64,000 nucleotides of DNA from CAIVAT01 sp037133475. GTDB lineage: Bacteria > Bacteroidota > Bacteroidia > Bacteroidales > FEN-979. The notes below the pieces were generated by a model. The model was not told the origin of the DNA, searched no databases, and saw only the letters and a program-made list of their open reading frames with translations. Numbering within the stretch: the stretch's first letter is position 1; each line of letters begins with the position of its first letter. The stretch is from positions 1 through 64,000 of the forward strand of contig JBAXOB010000012.1 in assembly GCA_037133475.1 (NCBI GenBank). The letters run 5' to 3'. Below, one piece after another: positions 17,972 to 25,976 of the stretch. A program made the position numbers and the translations under genes.

Positions 17972-19146
17972 TGAATGAACCGGGAAAGATATTGATCGTA
18001 TTTCCGCATAATTTTTTTGAACTGAAGAGCGGTGTTCACAAGCGGTATTATGAATTTGCAAGATCCCTGAAGGAAAAGGGATTTACAATTGATTTGCTGG
18101 GACTGCGCCATTTTGAAAGCCGGTGGGAAAATTTTAAGACCGGCAACACCGATCAGCTGGTCGACCGGTTGTTCCTCTATGATTTCAGGATCGGGTACCA
18201 CCTGAAACTGGTCCGGGACTTTATATCGCGGCTTATCCCGTTTTTGAACATAAAACCGTCGGCCAGGCGCAGTCAGCTGCCTGATTATGCCTTTCCCGGG
18301 ATGACCAGGATGTTTGATAAAATCATCCGGAACAACAGGTATCAATATGTGGTCATCGGGTATGTCTACTGGGCCAGCCTGCTGAAAAAAGGCTTGCCGC
18401 CCGGGACGGTGAGCATCCTTACCATCGAGGACTTCGTTTCCCTTAAACTCTCAGGAACCGCTGCAGGCGTGGGCAGCCTCGATGCTGCCATGGAAGATGA
18501 AGCAGAAAGGGTCAACCTTTTTGACAAGGCAATCTGTTTGTCCTATGAGGAGCTGGCGTATTTTTCGGTCCATGCCCCGAAACCGGCATATTTTTTTGTA
18601 CCGGTGTTCATGGAAAAGCCCGTCCTGGTTGAGAAGGAAAAGGAATTTGATATTCTGTTCATTGGCTTCGATAATCCTGAGAATATGGAGGGCCTTGCCT
18701 GGTTTTTCGGGCAGGTATTCCCGTTGCTTCCGGCAGGGATGAAGATCCGGGTAGTCGGAAAAGTTGCCAGGTTTTCCCCTGACCTGGCCGGGGTTACGAA
18801 AACGGAATATGTTCAGGACCTGGGCGATGTATACATGAAAAGCAGAGTTGCCATCAATCCAATGCAGGGTGGAACGGGGATGAAGGTCAAGGTTGTCGAA
18901 TCACTGGCGTATGGGATCCCTGTGGTTAATACGCCAAAAGGGCTTTGCGGCATGCCCCCCGGCCTTCTGAAGGAGTTTATCGTTGCAGGCGACCCTCAGT
19001 CCTTTGCTGCTGAATTAACCCGGTTGCTTACAGACCAGGTTTGGTACGCTAAGAAATGCGGAGAGGCGGAAAAGATCTTTGCAGCATGTTTCGATACCGC
19101 CGTTGCCGGCAAGAAACTTGATGAAATATTCAGCCGGAATCAATAG
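17968..19146 (+). CDS. GT4-type glycosyltransferase
   Basis: 392 residues from the ATG at 17968, which overlaps the WbsX stop. The GT-B fold is indicated by ILIVFPHNFFELKSGVHKRYYE at the start and, in the second half, FDILFIGFDNPENMEGL, NPMQGGTGMKVKVVESLAYG and PVVNTPKGL. It is related to the GT4 enzyme at 6556, and both directly follow a WbsX gene, so the WbsX-GT4 pair appears twice as separate genes and once fused. It should transfer a sugar in cytoplasmic glycan assembly; donor unknown. Confidence 0.82.
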   Translation: MMNEPGKILIVFPHNFFELKSGVHKRYYEFARSLKEKGFTIDLLGLRHFESRWENFKTGNTDQLVDRLFLYDFRIGYHLKLVRDFISRLIPFLNIKPSARRSQLPDYAFPGMTRMFDKIIRNNRYQYVVIGYVYWASLLKKGLPPGTVSILTIEDFVSLKLSGTAAGVGSLDAAMEDEAERVNLFDKAICLSYEELAYFSVHAPKPAYFFVPVFMEKPVLVEKEKEFDILFIGFDNPENMEGLAWFFGQVFPLLPAGMKIRVVGKVARFSPDLAGVTKTEYVQDLGDVYMKSRVAINPMQGGTGMKVKVVESLAYGIPVVNTPKGLCGMPPGLLKEFIVAGDPQSFAAELTRLLTDQVWYAKKCGEAEKIFAACFDTAVAGKKLDEIFSRNQ

Positions 19147-19161
19147 ATTTGCAGGTATTCC

Positions 19162-19992
19162 ATGAGATACAGCCAGCCAAAAATTTCTATTGTAACTGTG
19201 GTCCTTAATGCTGCCGGGGAGCTGCAGAAAACCGCCATCAGCGTATCAAACCAGGATTACCCGGATATTGAATGGATCGTTATGGATGGCGGTTCTTCCG
19301 ACGGCACGCCGGAGGTGATCAAAAACAACCAGGAAAAAATAGCCTTCTGGGCCAGCGGGGCCGACGGGGGAATCTACGAGGCGATGAATAAAGGTCTGGC
19401 CCTCGCAACAGGAGACTGGGTGAATTTTATGAATGCCGGGGATGTTTTTGCGGCAAATGATATTTTAACCTCTGTTTTCAAAAATCCACGCGGGGATGCC
19501 GATGTTGTTTACGGAGACAGTGTTGCAGCCTATCCGGGTTTCAGCGTTTTCAGACCGGCACTACCGGCAGATCAACTGTGGAAGGGCATGGTCTGCAGCC
19601 ACCAGAGTGTGTTTTTCAAACGCAGGATCCTGCTGCACCAGGGGTACGATGTATCGTTCAGGATTGCTGCCGATCATGAACTTCTTTACCGTCTCTATTG
19701 CCAGGGATACCGGTTCATCCAGGTTCCGGTCACCGTAGCCGTTTGGAAAACGGGAGGGGTGTCAGACCGGAAGCAGGTTCAGTCTGCAAGGGAAAGGTTC
19801 ATGCTTGTGAAACGCCTGTCACCAATAAAATTGGGACAGCGGTGCTATTTCGGTTTCCTTGTTATCCTGTCGGCTCTGGTGGAGGCTTTATATAAAATAT
19901 TCCCACGCCGGGTGGTACTTGCACTGGTAAAATGGCAGAACCATTCACGGATATTGCCCGGGGATCCACCTTTAAAAAGTGAAACGGCATGA
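19162..19992 (+). CDS. Family 2 glycosyltransferase
   Basis: 276 residues with a GT-A core: ISIVTVVLNAAGELQKT, then IVMDGGSSDGTPEVI, GADGGIYEAMNKGLALATG and NFMNAGDVFA at the DxD position. The motif order matches the GT2 genes at 151 and 21194. A C-terminal helical tail with one hydrophobic stretch (YFGFLVILSALVEALYKIF) may touch the membrane. It ends in an ATGA overlap with the GT9 gene, so the two are probably translated together. Sugar specificity is not visible. Confidence 0.88.
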   Translation: MRYSQPKISIVTVVLNAAGELQKTAISVSNQDYPDIEWIVMDGGSSDGTPEVIKNNQEKIAFWASGADGGIYEAMNKGLALATGDWVNFMNAGDVFAANDILTSVFKNPRGDADVVYGDSVAAYPGFSVFRPALPADQLWKGMVCSHQSVFFKRRILLHQGYDVSFRIAADHELLYRLYCQGYRFIQVPVTVAVWKTGGVSDRKQVQSARERFMLVKRLSPIKLGQRCYFGFLVILSALVEALYKIFPRRVVLALVKWQNHSRILPGDPPLKSETA

Positions 19993-21191
19993 CATTCAGT
20001 TTCAGGGTACAGAGAGTCCTTACACGTATTTACCTGCGATATATCTCAGGTGTTGTATACCTGCTGGCCGGCATTTCTTTGCTGTTTCTTAACAAACCCG
20101 CGAAGCCCCTGAAAAAGTTGCTGATCCTCAAGCCTGATGCCGCAGGCGATTATATCCTGGTGAGGAATTTCCTGAGGATTTTACGAAACAGTGAAAAATA
20201 CAGGGACTACCACATCACCTTTTGCGGTAATGCAGTTTACCGGGAGTTGGCTGAAAAATTCGACGGTGACTGTTTCGATGATCACATTTGGATCAGGAAA
20301 AACAGGATCTACCTTGATATCTTTTATTATACGCGGATTGCGGGGAGCATCGCAGGGCGGTTTTCGGTGGTCATCCACCCGGTTTTTTCCAGGGAATTCC
20401 TCTTTGATTATTTCGCAAAAATTGGCGGGGTTGAGGAACGGATTGGTTTTATGGGCGATACCGTCAATATCAACCCCGTGTATGCAAGGGTTGCCTCCAA
20501 ATGGTATACACGGCTTATAAACATTGATCCTTCGGTTATTTTTGAGGTTGACAGGAACAGGATCTTTTTTGAAACCATCCTGGAGATACCAGCCCCGGTT
20601 GTCAGACCTTTTTTTGAACCGGGTTCCCTTGAAAAAGTTAAGCCGATGGGTGTCGATGGAAAATATGCAGTGATCTTCCCGGGTGCCCAGTTGTCGTTCA
20701 GGAAGTGGCCGGCCTCTAAGTTTGCGGTCATCAGCGATTTTGTCTACAGGGAATACGGGTTGAAGGTGGTTATTGCAGGAGGACCGGATGATACCGCGCT
20801 TGCTACGGGGATTGCCGGCCTTTCAGAGTTCCCGCTGATCAACCTTGCCGGGAAAACCAGGTTCCCCGAGCTTATCGGGCTGATCTCTCAATCGTCGCTG
20901 CTGGTGACGAATGATACTGTTGCCGTTCATATAGGTGCGGCCCTGAACATCCCGATGGTGGTGGTTTCTCAGATGAATCACTACGGGCGTTTTGTTCCTT
21001 ACCCGGTGGCGGCAGGATGCAATATGGCCTGCGTGGTCCCTGGGAATTATGAAAACAGGGATCCCGTTGAACTTCACTCCATGTTTATCAACGGGTCGAC
21101 TGTTGAAATTGCATCCATCACGACGGGGCAGGTAAGCGATGCCATCATAGCCGTCATGACTGCAGCGGCGGACAAATCATTCAAAGGATAA
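19989..21191 (+). CDS. Family 9 (heptosyltransferase-like) glycosyltransferase
   Basis: A 400-residue GT-B enzyme of the ADP-heptose:LPS heptosyltransferase type. It has KLLILKPDAAGDYILVRNFL near residue 39, IFPGAQLSFRKWPASKFA in the middle, and the donor-site stretch LVTNDTVAVHIGAALNIP (family form TNDSGPMHLAAAL). The N-terminal segment before residue 36 is hydrophobic and may sit on the membrane. In a glycan locus it could add heptose or another sugar; it need not be core-LPS heptosyltransferase. It overlaps the upstream GT2 gene by four bases and is two bases from the next. Confidence 0.85.
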   Translation: MTFSFRVQRVLTRIYLRYISGVVYLLAGISLLFLNKPAKPLKKLLILKPDAAGDYILVRNFLRILRNSEKYRDYHITFCGNAVYRELAEKFDGDCFDDHIWIRKNRIYLDIFYYTRIAGSIAGRFSVVIHPVFSREFLFDYFAKIGGVEERIGFMGDTVNINPVYARVASKWYTRLINIDPSVIFEVDRNRIFFETILEIPAPVVRPFFEPGSLEKVKPMGVDGKYAVIFPGAQLSFRKWPASKFAVISDFVYREYGLKVVIAGGPDDTALATGIAGLSEFPLINLAGKTRFPELIGLISQSSLLVTNDTVAVHIGAALNIPMVVVSQMNHYGRFVPYPVAAGCNMACVVPGNYENRDPVELHSMFINGSTVEIASITTGQVSDAIIAVMTAAADKSFKG

Positions 21192-21193
21192 AT

Positions 21194-21997
21194 ATGGCAC
21201 CAGGATCTGCTGGAGCGGGCTTCTCCATCGTCACCCCCTCCTTTAACCAGGCTTGTTTTATCGAGCGAACCCTGCAAAGTGTGCTGAGCCAGCAGACCGG
21301 CAGGGTTGTTGAATATATCGTCATCGACGGGGGATCGTCGGACGGGACGCTGGAGGTATTACAGCGCTATGCGGGCAGGATCAGGATGGTGTCGGAGCCC
21401 GACAGGGGCATGGCTGACGCCCTGAACAAGGGATTTGCCATGTGCACCGGGGAAATCATCGGGTGGCTTAATTCCGATGATCTCTACCTGGCAGGGACCC
21501 TGGAAAAGGTAGCCGGCTGGTTTGACTGCCATCCCGAAAGCCTATGGCTTTACGGTAACTGCCGTATCATAGATGAACAAGACCGGGAGATCCGGAAATG
21601 GATCACGGCTTATAAAAACAGGTCGGCCAGGAACTACAGCTACAACCGCCTGCTGGTGGAGAATTTCATTTCACAGCCGGCCGTTTTCATCCGGCGTGAG
21701 GCACTGGCAAAGGCGGGCCTGCTTGATACAGAACTGCCGACGGCCATGGATTTCGACCTTTGGCTGCGGCTTGGCAGGTTGGGAGCCCCCGGCTACATGC
21801 GTGAAGACCTGGCCTGTTTCAGGGTGCATAGGGACTCGATCAGTTCAAAAGGGTTCAGGCAACAATTTGAAGAGCAATACAGGATCCATAAAAGGTATGA
21901 CCAGTCGAGGTGGCGACTGTTGAGCCATCGAATCAGGAATCGGCTCATTGTGACGGTCTATTCAGTCATGGATCAGTTAAGAGGGAGCGGGAGGTGA
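21194..21997 (+). CDS. Family 2 glycosyltransferase
   Basis: 267 residues with a clear GT2 catalytic core: FSIVTPSFNQACFIERTL, YIVIDGGSSDGTLEVL, SEPDRGMADALNKGFAMCTG and WLNSDDLYL (canonical acidic pair). A C-terminal FISQPAVFIRREALAKAGLL plus AMDFDLWLRLG completes the family pattern. It probably adds one sugar to the growing repeat unit. The gene follows GT9 by two bases and its TGA overlaps the GTG start of the methyltransferase (GTGA), so the chain from 19162 to 22758 is one operon. Confidence 0.9.
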   Translation: MAPGSAGAGFSIVTPSFNQACFIERTLQSVLSQQTGRVVEYIVIDGGSSDGTLEVLQRYAGRIRMVSEPDRGMADALNKGFAMCTGEIIGWLNSDDLYLAGTLEKVAGWFDCHPESLWLYGNCRIIDEQDREIRKWITAYKNRSARNYSYNRLLVENFISQPAVFIRREALAKAGLLDTELPTAMDFDLWLRLGRLGAPGYMREDLACFRVHRDSISSKGFRQQFEEQYRIHKRYDQSRWRLLSHRIRNRLIVTVYSVMDQLRGSGR

Positions 21998-22758
21998 CAA
22001 TTTTCAAATATAAGAGCGACTTTTCGCTGGACGATCCCGGAAGGACACAAGAACATAAGGCAATCATTCAGTCAAAAATATTTCTCAATAAATTGTACCG
22101 GGAATGGTATGGTACATTTATTGCAGAAATCACACATCTTCCTCAGGGTAGGATTGTTGAAATCGGATCCGGTGGCGGATTTTTAAAGAAGCTTATCCCG
22201 GGGATCATTACAACCGACATTCTTCCCCTGCCATCCAATGATATGACATTTTCCGCACTGGATATGCCTTTTCCTGACAGTTCCGTCAGTGGCATTTTCA
22301 TGGTTGATACTTTTCATCATCTGCCGGATGCAGGGTTGTTTTTATCAGAAGCCAGCAGGGTCTTAAAGGAAAACGGAAAGCTGGTCATGATTGAACCGGC
22401 GAACAGCATCTGGGGCCGTTTTATCTTTCAACAGTTCCATCATGAATTATTTGATCCGGGCGGAACCTGGCAGATCCCGGGAGATGGCCCCTTAAGCCAG
22501 GCAAACGCCTGCCTGCCATGGATCGTTTTTGAAAGAGACAGGGCGCATTTTAACAGGGAGTTTCCCCACCTGGCAGTTGAAAAGATCCATTACCATACCC
22601 CCCTCCGGTACCTCCTGAGCGGAGGAGTCTCCTTCAAACAATTTGTGCCTGATCTCTCTTTTCCCTTTTTCCGGGCTGCTGACAGGATTTTAGCTTTCTT
22701 GTCAAAACAGACTTGCATGTTCGTGACCCTGAAAATAATAAAAACCAAGGCCGGGTAA
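21994..22758 (+). CDS. SAM-dependent class I methyltransferase
   Basis: 254 residues from a GTG at 21994 that overlaps the preceding TGA and sits behind a purine-rich stretch. The core shows RIVEIGSGGGFLKKL (SAM loop), then DMPFPDSSVSGIFMVDTFHHL and ASRVLKENGKLVMIEP, fitting the Methyltransf_11 group. It probably methylates a sugar or lipid-linked intermediate; the substrate is unknown. It is the last gene of the plus-strand run and faces the minus-strand operon 47 bases away. A longer frame from 21910 overlaps the GT2 gene and is not favoured. Confidence 0.8.
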   Translation: MTIFKYKSDFSLDDPGRTQEHKAIIQSKIFLNKLYREWYGTFIAEITHLPQGRIVEIGSGGGFLKKLIPGIITTDILPLPSNDMTFSALDMPFPDSSVSGIFMVDTFHHLPDAGLFLSEASRVLKENGKLVMIEPANSIWGRFIFQQFHHELFDPGGTWQIPGDGPLSQANACLPWIVFERDRAHFNREFPHLAVEKIHYHTPLRYLLSGGVSFKQFVPDLSFPFFRAADRILAFLSKQTCMFVTLKIIKTKAG

Positions 22759-22805
22759 TTTTCATTTTTCGTTCCTTATTGGGTTGGGAACATCGCGGCA
22801 GGTAT

Positions 22806-23542
22806 TCAACCATCTTGTTCCCCTTTTACCGCGGTAATACTGAGTGAACCTGCGATCTCTTTCAGGATCGGGATATTTTCAATGACGTTACCCAGCCTGT
22901 CAATGAAACCTACTGCTTTTGCAGGGATGCCGGGATGAAGAAAATCAAACGGAGTGATCTGAACGGACCGGAAACCTGCCTTTTTCATCTCCCGGATCAG
23001 CCTAAACCTGAAAAAAGCAGTTTCCCCCGGGGAGTCCCCGAGCCAGCGTTTGATCACGGGGATGTTTTTCTGAACAGCGATCTGCGGGTTCATCATATTG
23101 GGTTCTGTGAACCTGGCCTGGCCACCCGGCTTGAGGATACGGAAAATTTCGCCGAGCGCCCTCTTCACATCAAGGTGATGGAGCACGGAGATGCCGATGA
23201 CATAATCGAACGAAGCATCAGCGAAGGTCATGGCTGAAGCATTCTCAAGGCAAAATGTGAGATTTTGGGCAGAAACATTTTTCCGGGCGATTTCAAGCAG
23301 GTCCGGGGAGATGTCGATGGCAGTCACCATCGTATTTGTTTTTACAAACTCCCTTGTGAAAATCCCTGTTCCGCATCCCAGTTCCAGAACGGACGCCCCG
23401 GGTGTTAACCCGGTTGCAAGGAGGTCTACCCTTCTCTGCCACCTTTTTTCCCTGCAGTGGATTCCCAGTTCCAGATTTTCCCCGGGTCGGTACCGGCCAG
23501 CAGGATACCATGTTTGATTTCATCGGAGATCCTTGTGTCCAT
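22806..23542 (-). pseudogene. SAM-dependent methyltransferase interrupted by a single-base frameshift
   Basis: The C-terminal 174 residues (from 23330) lack their SAM loop, which lies upstream in the same frame without a start codon (ASVLELGCGTGIFTRE). A second frame starting with ATG at 23542 supplies the missing N-terminus (MDTRISDEIKHGILLAG, then KIWNWESTAGKK) and stops at 23426-23428. The two join at a run of six T on the plus strand (23444-23449); adding one base gives a continuous 245-residue protein with AGKKRWQRRVDLLATGL at the joint. So this is either a real frameshift or a homopolymer sequencing error. The remainder has ISVLHHLDV and FRILKPGG and is otherwise intact. Confidence 0.8.
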
Positions 23543-23571
23543 TATTTTGTTTCGGTTAATGTTTGTCGCGA

Positions 23572-24975
23572 TCAGATGAACTTCATTTTCCGGGCGGCAA
23601 ACAAACTCATCCTGATCAGCAGCCAGCCGTGTTTGAATCGGCTGATCTGGGTTGATCCATATTCCCGGTCGCGATAGCGGATGTTGATCTCGGTGATCTT
23701 CAGGTTCAGTTTGGCCGCGCCAAAGAGCAGGTCAAAATCGCCGAAGGGATCGAATTCCCCGAAATAGGGGCGGTTTGCCCTGATAGCCTCGTAATCGCGT
23801 TTGAATAATACCTTGGTGCCGCACAGGGTGTCTTTGAGCCGCTGTCCCAGCAGGTAGGTGAAAAACATCCCGAAGAGCTTGTTGGCCAGGAAGTTCAGGA
23901 ATCGCATGGAATCTTTTTCCATCGGGTAAACCAGCCGGCATCCGTTGATGAATTCGCCCTTTTTCTGATGAATGGCCATATAGAACTTTTCCAGCTCCTC
24001 AGGCGGCATGGTCAGGTCGGCATCGAGGATCATAAGGACCTCCCCGGTCGCAACGTCAAACCCTTCCCTAACGGCATTTCCCTTTCCTTTCCCGCTCTGG
24101 CGGAGTACTTTAATGTTTTTATCCGGGTATGCCTCCTTCACCCGGAGCATCTCCTCCCAGGTATTGTCCGAGGAATGACCTTCAACAAAGATAAACTCCT
24201 GGGAAAGCCCGAAGGCGGGAGTTCTCCTGATCGCATTTTCAATATTGCCCCTTTCGTTGCGGGCCGGCACGACGATTGAAACGCTGTGGCCGACCCCGGC
24301 GGTAAACAGAGGTCTTGCCACAATGATATTCACCAGGTCGAGCCTGCACACCAGCGGAAGATTGGCCAGCAGCCTGTTGAAAAGGAAATTGATTCCCGGG
24401 AGGTACTTGGGAAAGAGCAGTTTATGCCGGGTCGTAATAATCTGAAAATCTTCAAGCTGCAAAAGGGTATCCAGGTCAGCGGCCGACAGCCAGTTTTGCC
24501 TGGGCTGGGGAAGCTTGATACGGAGCTTTTCGCCAAGAATCATGACCGATTCCCACAGGAAGTTATAGTTGGAAATGACCAGCCTGGTTTGCGGGTGACA
24601 GAGTTTCCGGACATTCTGAAAGACCTTCTGTACATCCCATAAACAACCGGCCAGGTCGGAAAGAATAATGTAGTCGAACCTTTCGCCGAGGTTTATTTCT
24701 TCGGCATCGGCGGTTAAAAAATGCAGGCCTGGGTATCTCTTCCTTGCCTGTTCAATGATGCCAGGGGCAAAGTCAATTCCGACACCATAAAGGGGTTTCA
24801 TGGCGGCCAGCAGGTCCCCAAGCCCGCATCCGAGTTCAAGAACCCTGGCATTTGCGGGAATAATAAAGGAAAAATATTTCTCCAGTGACTTGTGGTAAAA
24901 CCAGTTCCTCTTTTTCCACTTGGCTCTTGAGCCTGATGTGCTGTTGTAATATTCCCTGATTTCTTCTTTTTTCAT
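23572..24975 (-). CDS. Methyltransferase fused to a DPM1-like GT2 domain
   Basis: A 467-residue two-domain protein. Residues 1-220 are a class I SAM methyltransferase with VLELGCGLGD (45-54) and YIILSDLAG. Residues 231-467 are a GT2 domain of the dolichol-phosphate-mannose-synthase type, with VSIVVPARNERGNIENAI, EGHSSDNTWEE, GKGNAVREGF, ILDADLTMPPEEL (Asp318 and Asp320) and FDPFGDFDLLFGAAK. No C-terminal membrane spans are present. It could methylate and load a sugar or lipid carrier, but which reaction each half performs on what is unknown. It is in the minus-strand operon with another DPM-like GT2 and two DUF2142 proteins. Confidence 0.85.
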   Translation of the reverse strand: MKKEEIREYYNSTSGSRAKWKKRNWFYHKSLEKYFSFIIPANARVLELGCGLGDLLAAMKPLYGVGIDFAPGIIEQARKRYPGLHFLTADAEEINLGERFDYIILSDLAGCLWDVQKVFQNVRKLCHPQTRLVISNYNFLWESVMILGEKLRIKLPQPRQNWLSAADLDTLLQLEDFQIITTRHKLLFPKYLPGINFLFNRLLANLPLVCRLDLVNIIVARPLFTAGVGHSVSIVVPARNERGNIENAIRRTPAFGLSQEFIFVEGHSSDNTWEEMLRVKEAYPDKNIKVLRQSGKGKGNAVREGFDVATGEVLMILDADLTMPPEELEKFYMAIHQKKGEFINGCRLVYPMEKDSMRFLNFLANKLFGMFFTYLLGQRLKDTLCGTKVLFKRDYEAIRANRPYFGEFDPFGDFDLLFGAAKLNLKITEINIRYRDREYGSTQISRFKHGWLLIRMSLFAARKMKFI

Positions 24976-25073
24976 GGGATCAAGTTCCAGTAGTCCTTAT
25001 TCAACCTTTGTATTGACACCTCTGGACATCCCGGATATTCCCGGACAAAGCCCGTCACGGTTTCTGATCCTGA

Positions 25074-25976
25074 TCAGTTGTTCCTGTTCTTCCTGATCTG
25101 CGAAAGCTGCTCGGTGATAAGCCCCAGCAGGAAAAATATCAGGGTGGAGACGATTCCCAGCAGGCTGCCTACGCTGACCCCGCGTCCCTCCCATACCAGT
25201 GGCAGCCCCCATACCATTGAAGCGAGAAAACACATGGCTGACAGGGGTAAAAAGATCTTCATCGGGTTGAACAGCATCACGATGTTGATGATCTCCATAA
25301 CCGTCTGAAAGGCAGTCTGCAAACCGATGGTGCTTTCCCCGTTGGTCCGTTCCCTGATCCGGATTGATTCTTCAAGCACCAGGTGCCGGTGGTTGATGAA
25401 GATCAGCGTGATCACATCGCTGAACGACATGGTGTCGGGCAACAGGTAGAGATAATTCCGGGCGAGGTCGGTCCTGTAAACCTTCAACCCGGAATTGATG
25501 TCGTGGATCGGTACCGTCATCATAATTTTGGCGAGCAGGCGTATGATTTTTTTGCCGGTTCCGCGATAATGGGAGGTGGATTTCAACCCTTTGCGGGATC
25601 CAACCACCATGTCGGCATCGTTCTTTTTAAGGTGTTCGAGCAGTTTGCCGATATCTTCAAGATAATGCTGGCCATCGGCATCGAAGGTGACAAGGTACCT
25701 GGTTTCACATGCGCTGATCCCGGTTTTTAAGGCAGCGCCATAACCTTTGTTGAGTTTGTGGTGCAACACGGTAAGCAACGGCTCTGTCGCAAGGGAGCTT
25801 AGGAATTCCCTGGAATGGTCGGTGGAGCCATCGTTTACAAGGATGATCCGCCACAGGTTTTCCCTGCAGTAACGTATCAGTGGCGGCAGGAATATCCCCA
25901 GGTTTTTCTCCTCATTGTATGCCGGGATGATAACAGTTAATTCGTAGTTGTCATTCATAAAACCAGTTTTTACCAT
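25074..25976 (-). CDS. Polyprenyl-phosphate-sugar-synthase-like GT2 with two C-terminal membrane spans
   Basis: 300 residues. The catalytic part has LTVIIPAYNEEKNLGIFL, LVNDGSTDHSREFL, NKGYGAALKTGI, FDADGQHYLED (DxD) and NSGLKVYR, as in dolichol/undecaprenyl-phosphate mannose or glucose synthases. Two hydrophobic spans at the end (about 237-285) anchor it, like GtrB/ArnC-type enzymes. It would place a sugar on undecaprenyl phosphate for use by a GT-C enzyme outside the membrane. The start at 25976 overlaps the DUF2142 gene by seven bases; ATG at 25958 is an alternative. Neighbouring DUF2142 proteins are plausible users of the product. Confidence 0.87.
   Translation of the reverse strand: MVKTGFMNDNYELTVIIPAYNEEKNLGIFLPPLIRYCRENLWRIILVNDGSTDHSREFLSSLATEPLLTVLHHKLNKGYGAALKTGISACETRYLVTFDADGQHYLEDIGKLLEHLKKNDADMVVGSRKGLKSTSHYRGTGKKIIRLLAKIMMTVPIHDINSGLKVYRTDLARNYLYLLPDTMSFSDVITLIFINHRHLVLEESIRIRERTNGESTIGLQTAFQTVMEIINIVMLFNPMKIFLPLSAMCFLASMVWGLPLVWEGRGVSVGSLLGIVSTLIFFLLGLITEQLSQIRKNRNN

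Noticed and set aside
23426..23542. Programmed -1 frameshift as the normal way to make the methyltransferase
   Set aside because: The codons at the A run are AAA AAA followed by G, which would force a mismatch in the P site; no downstream stem was seen. A plain indel is simpler.
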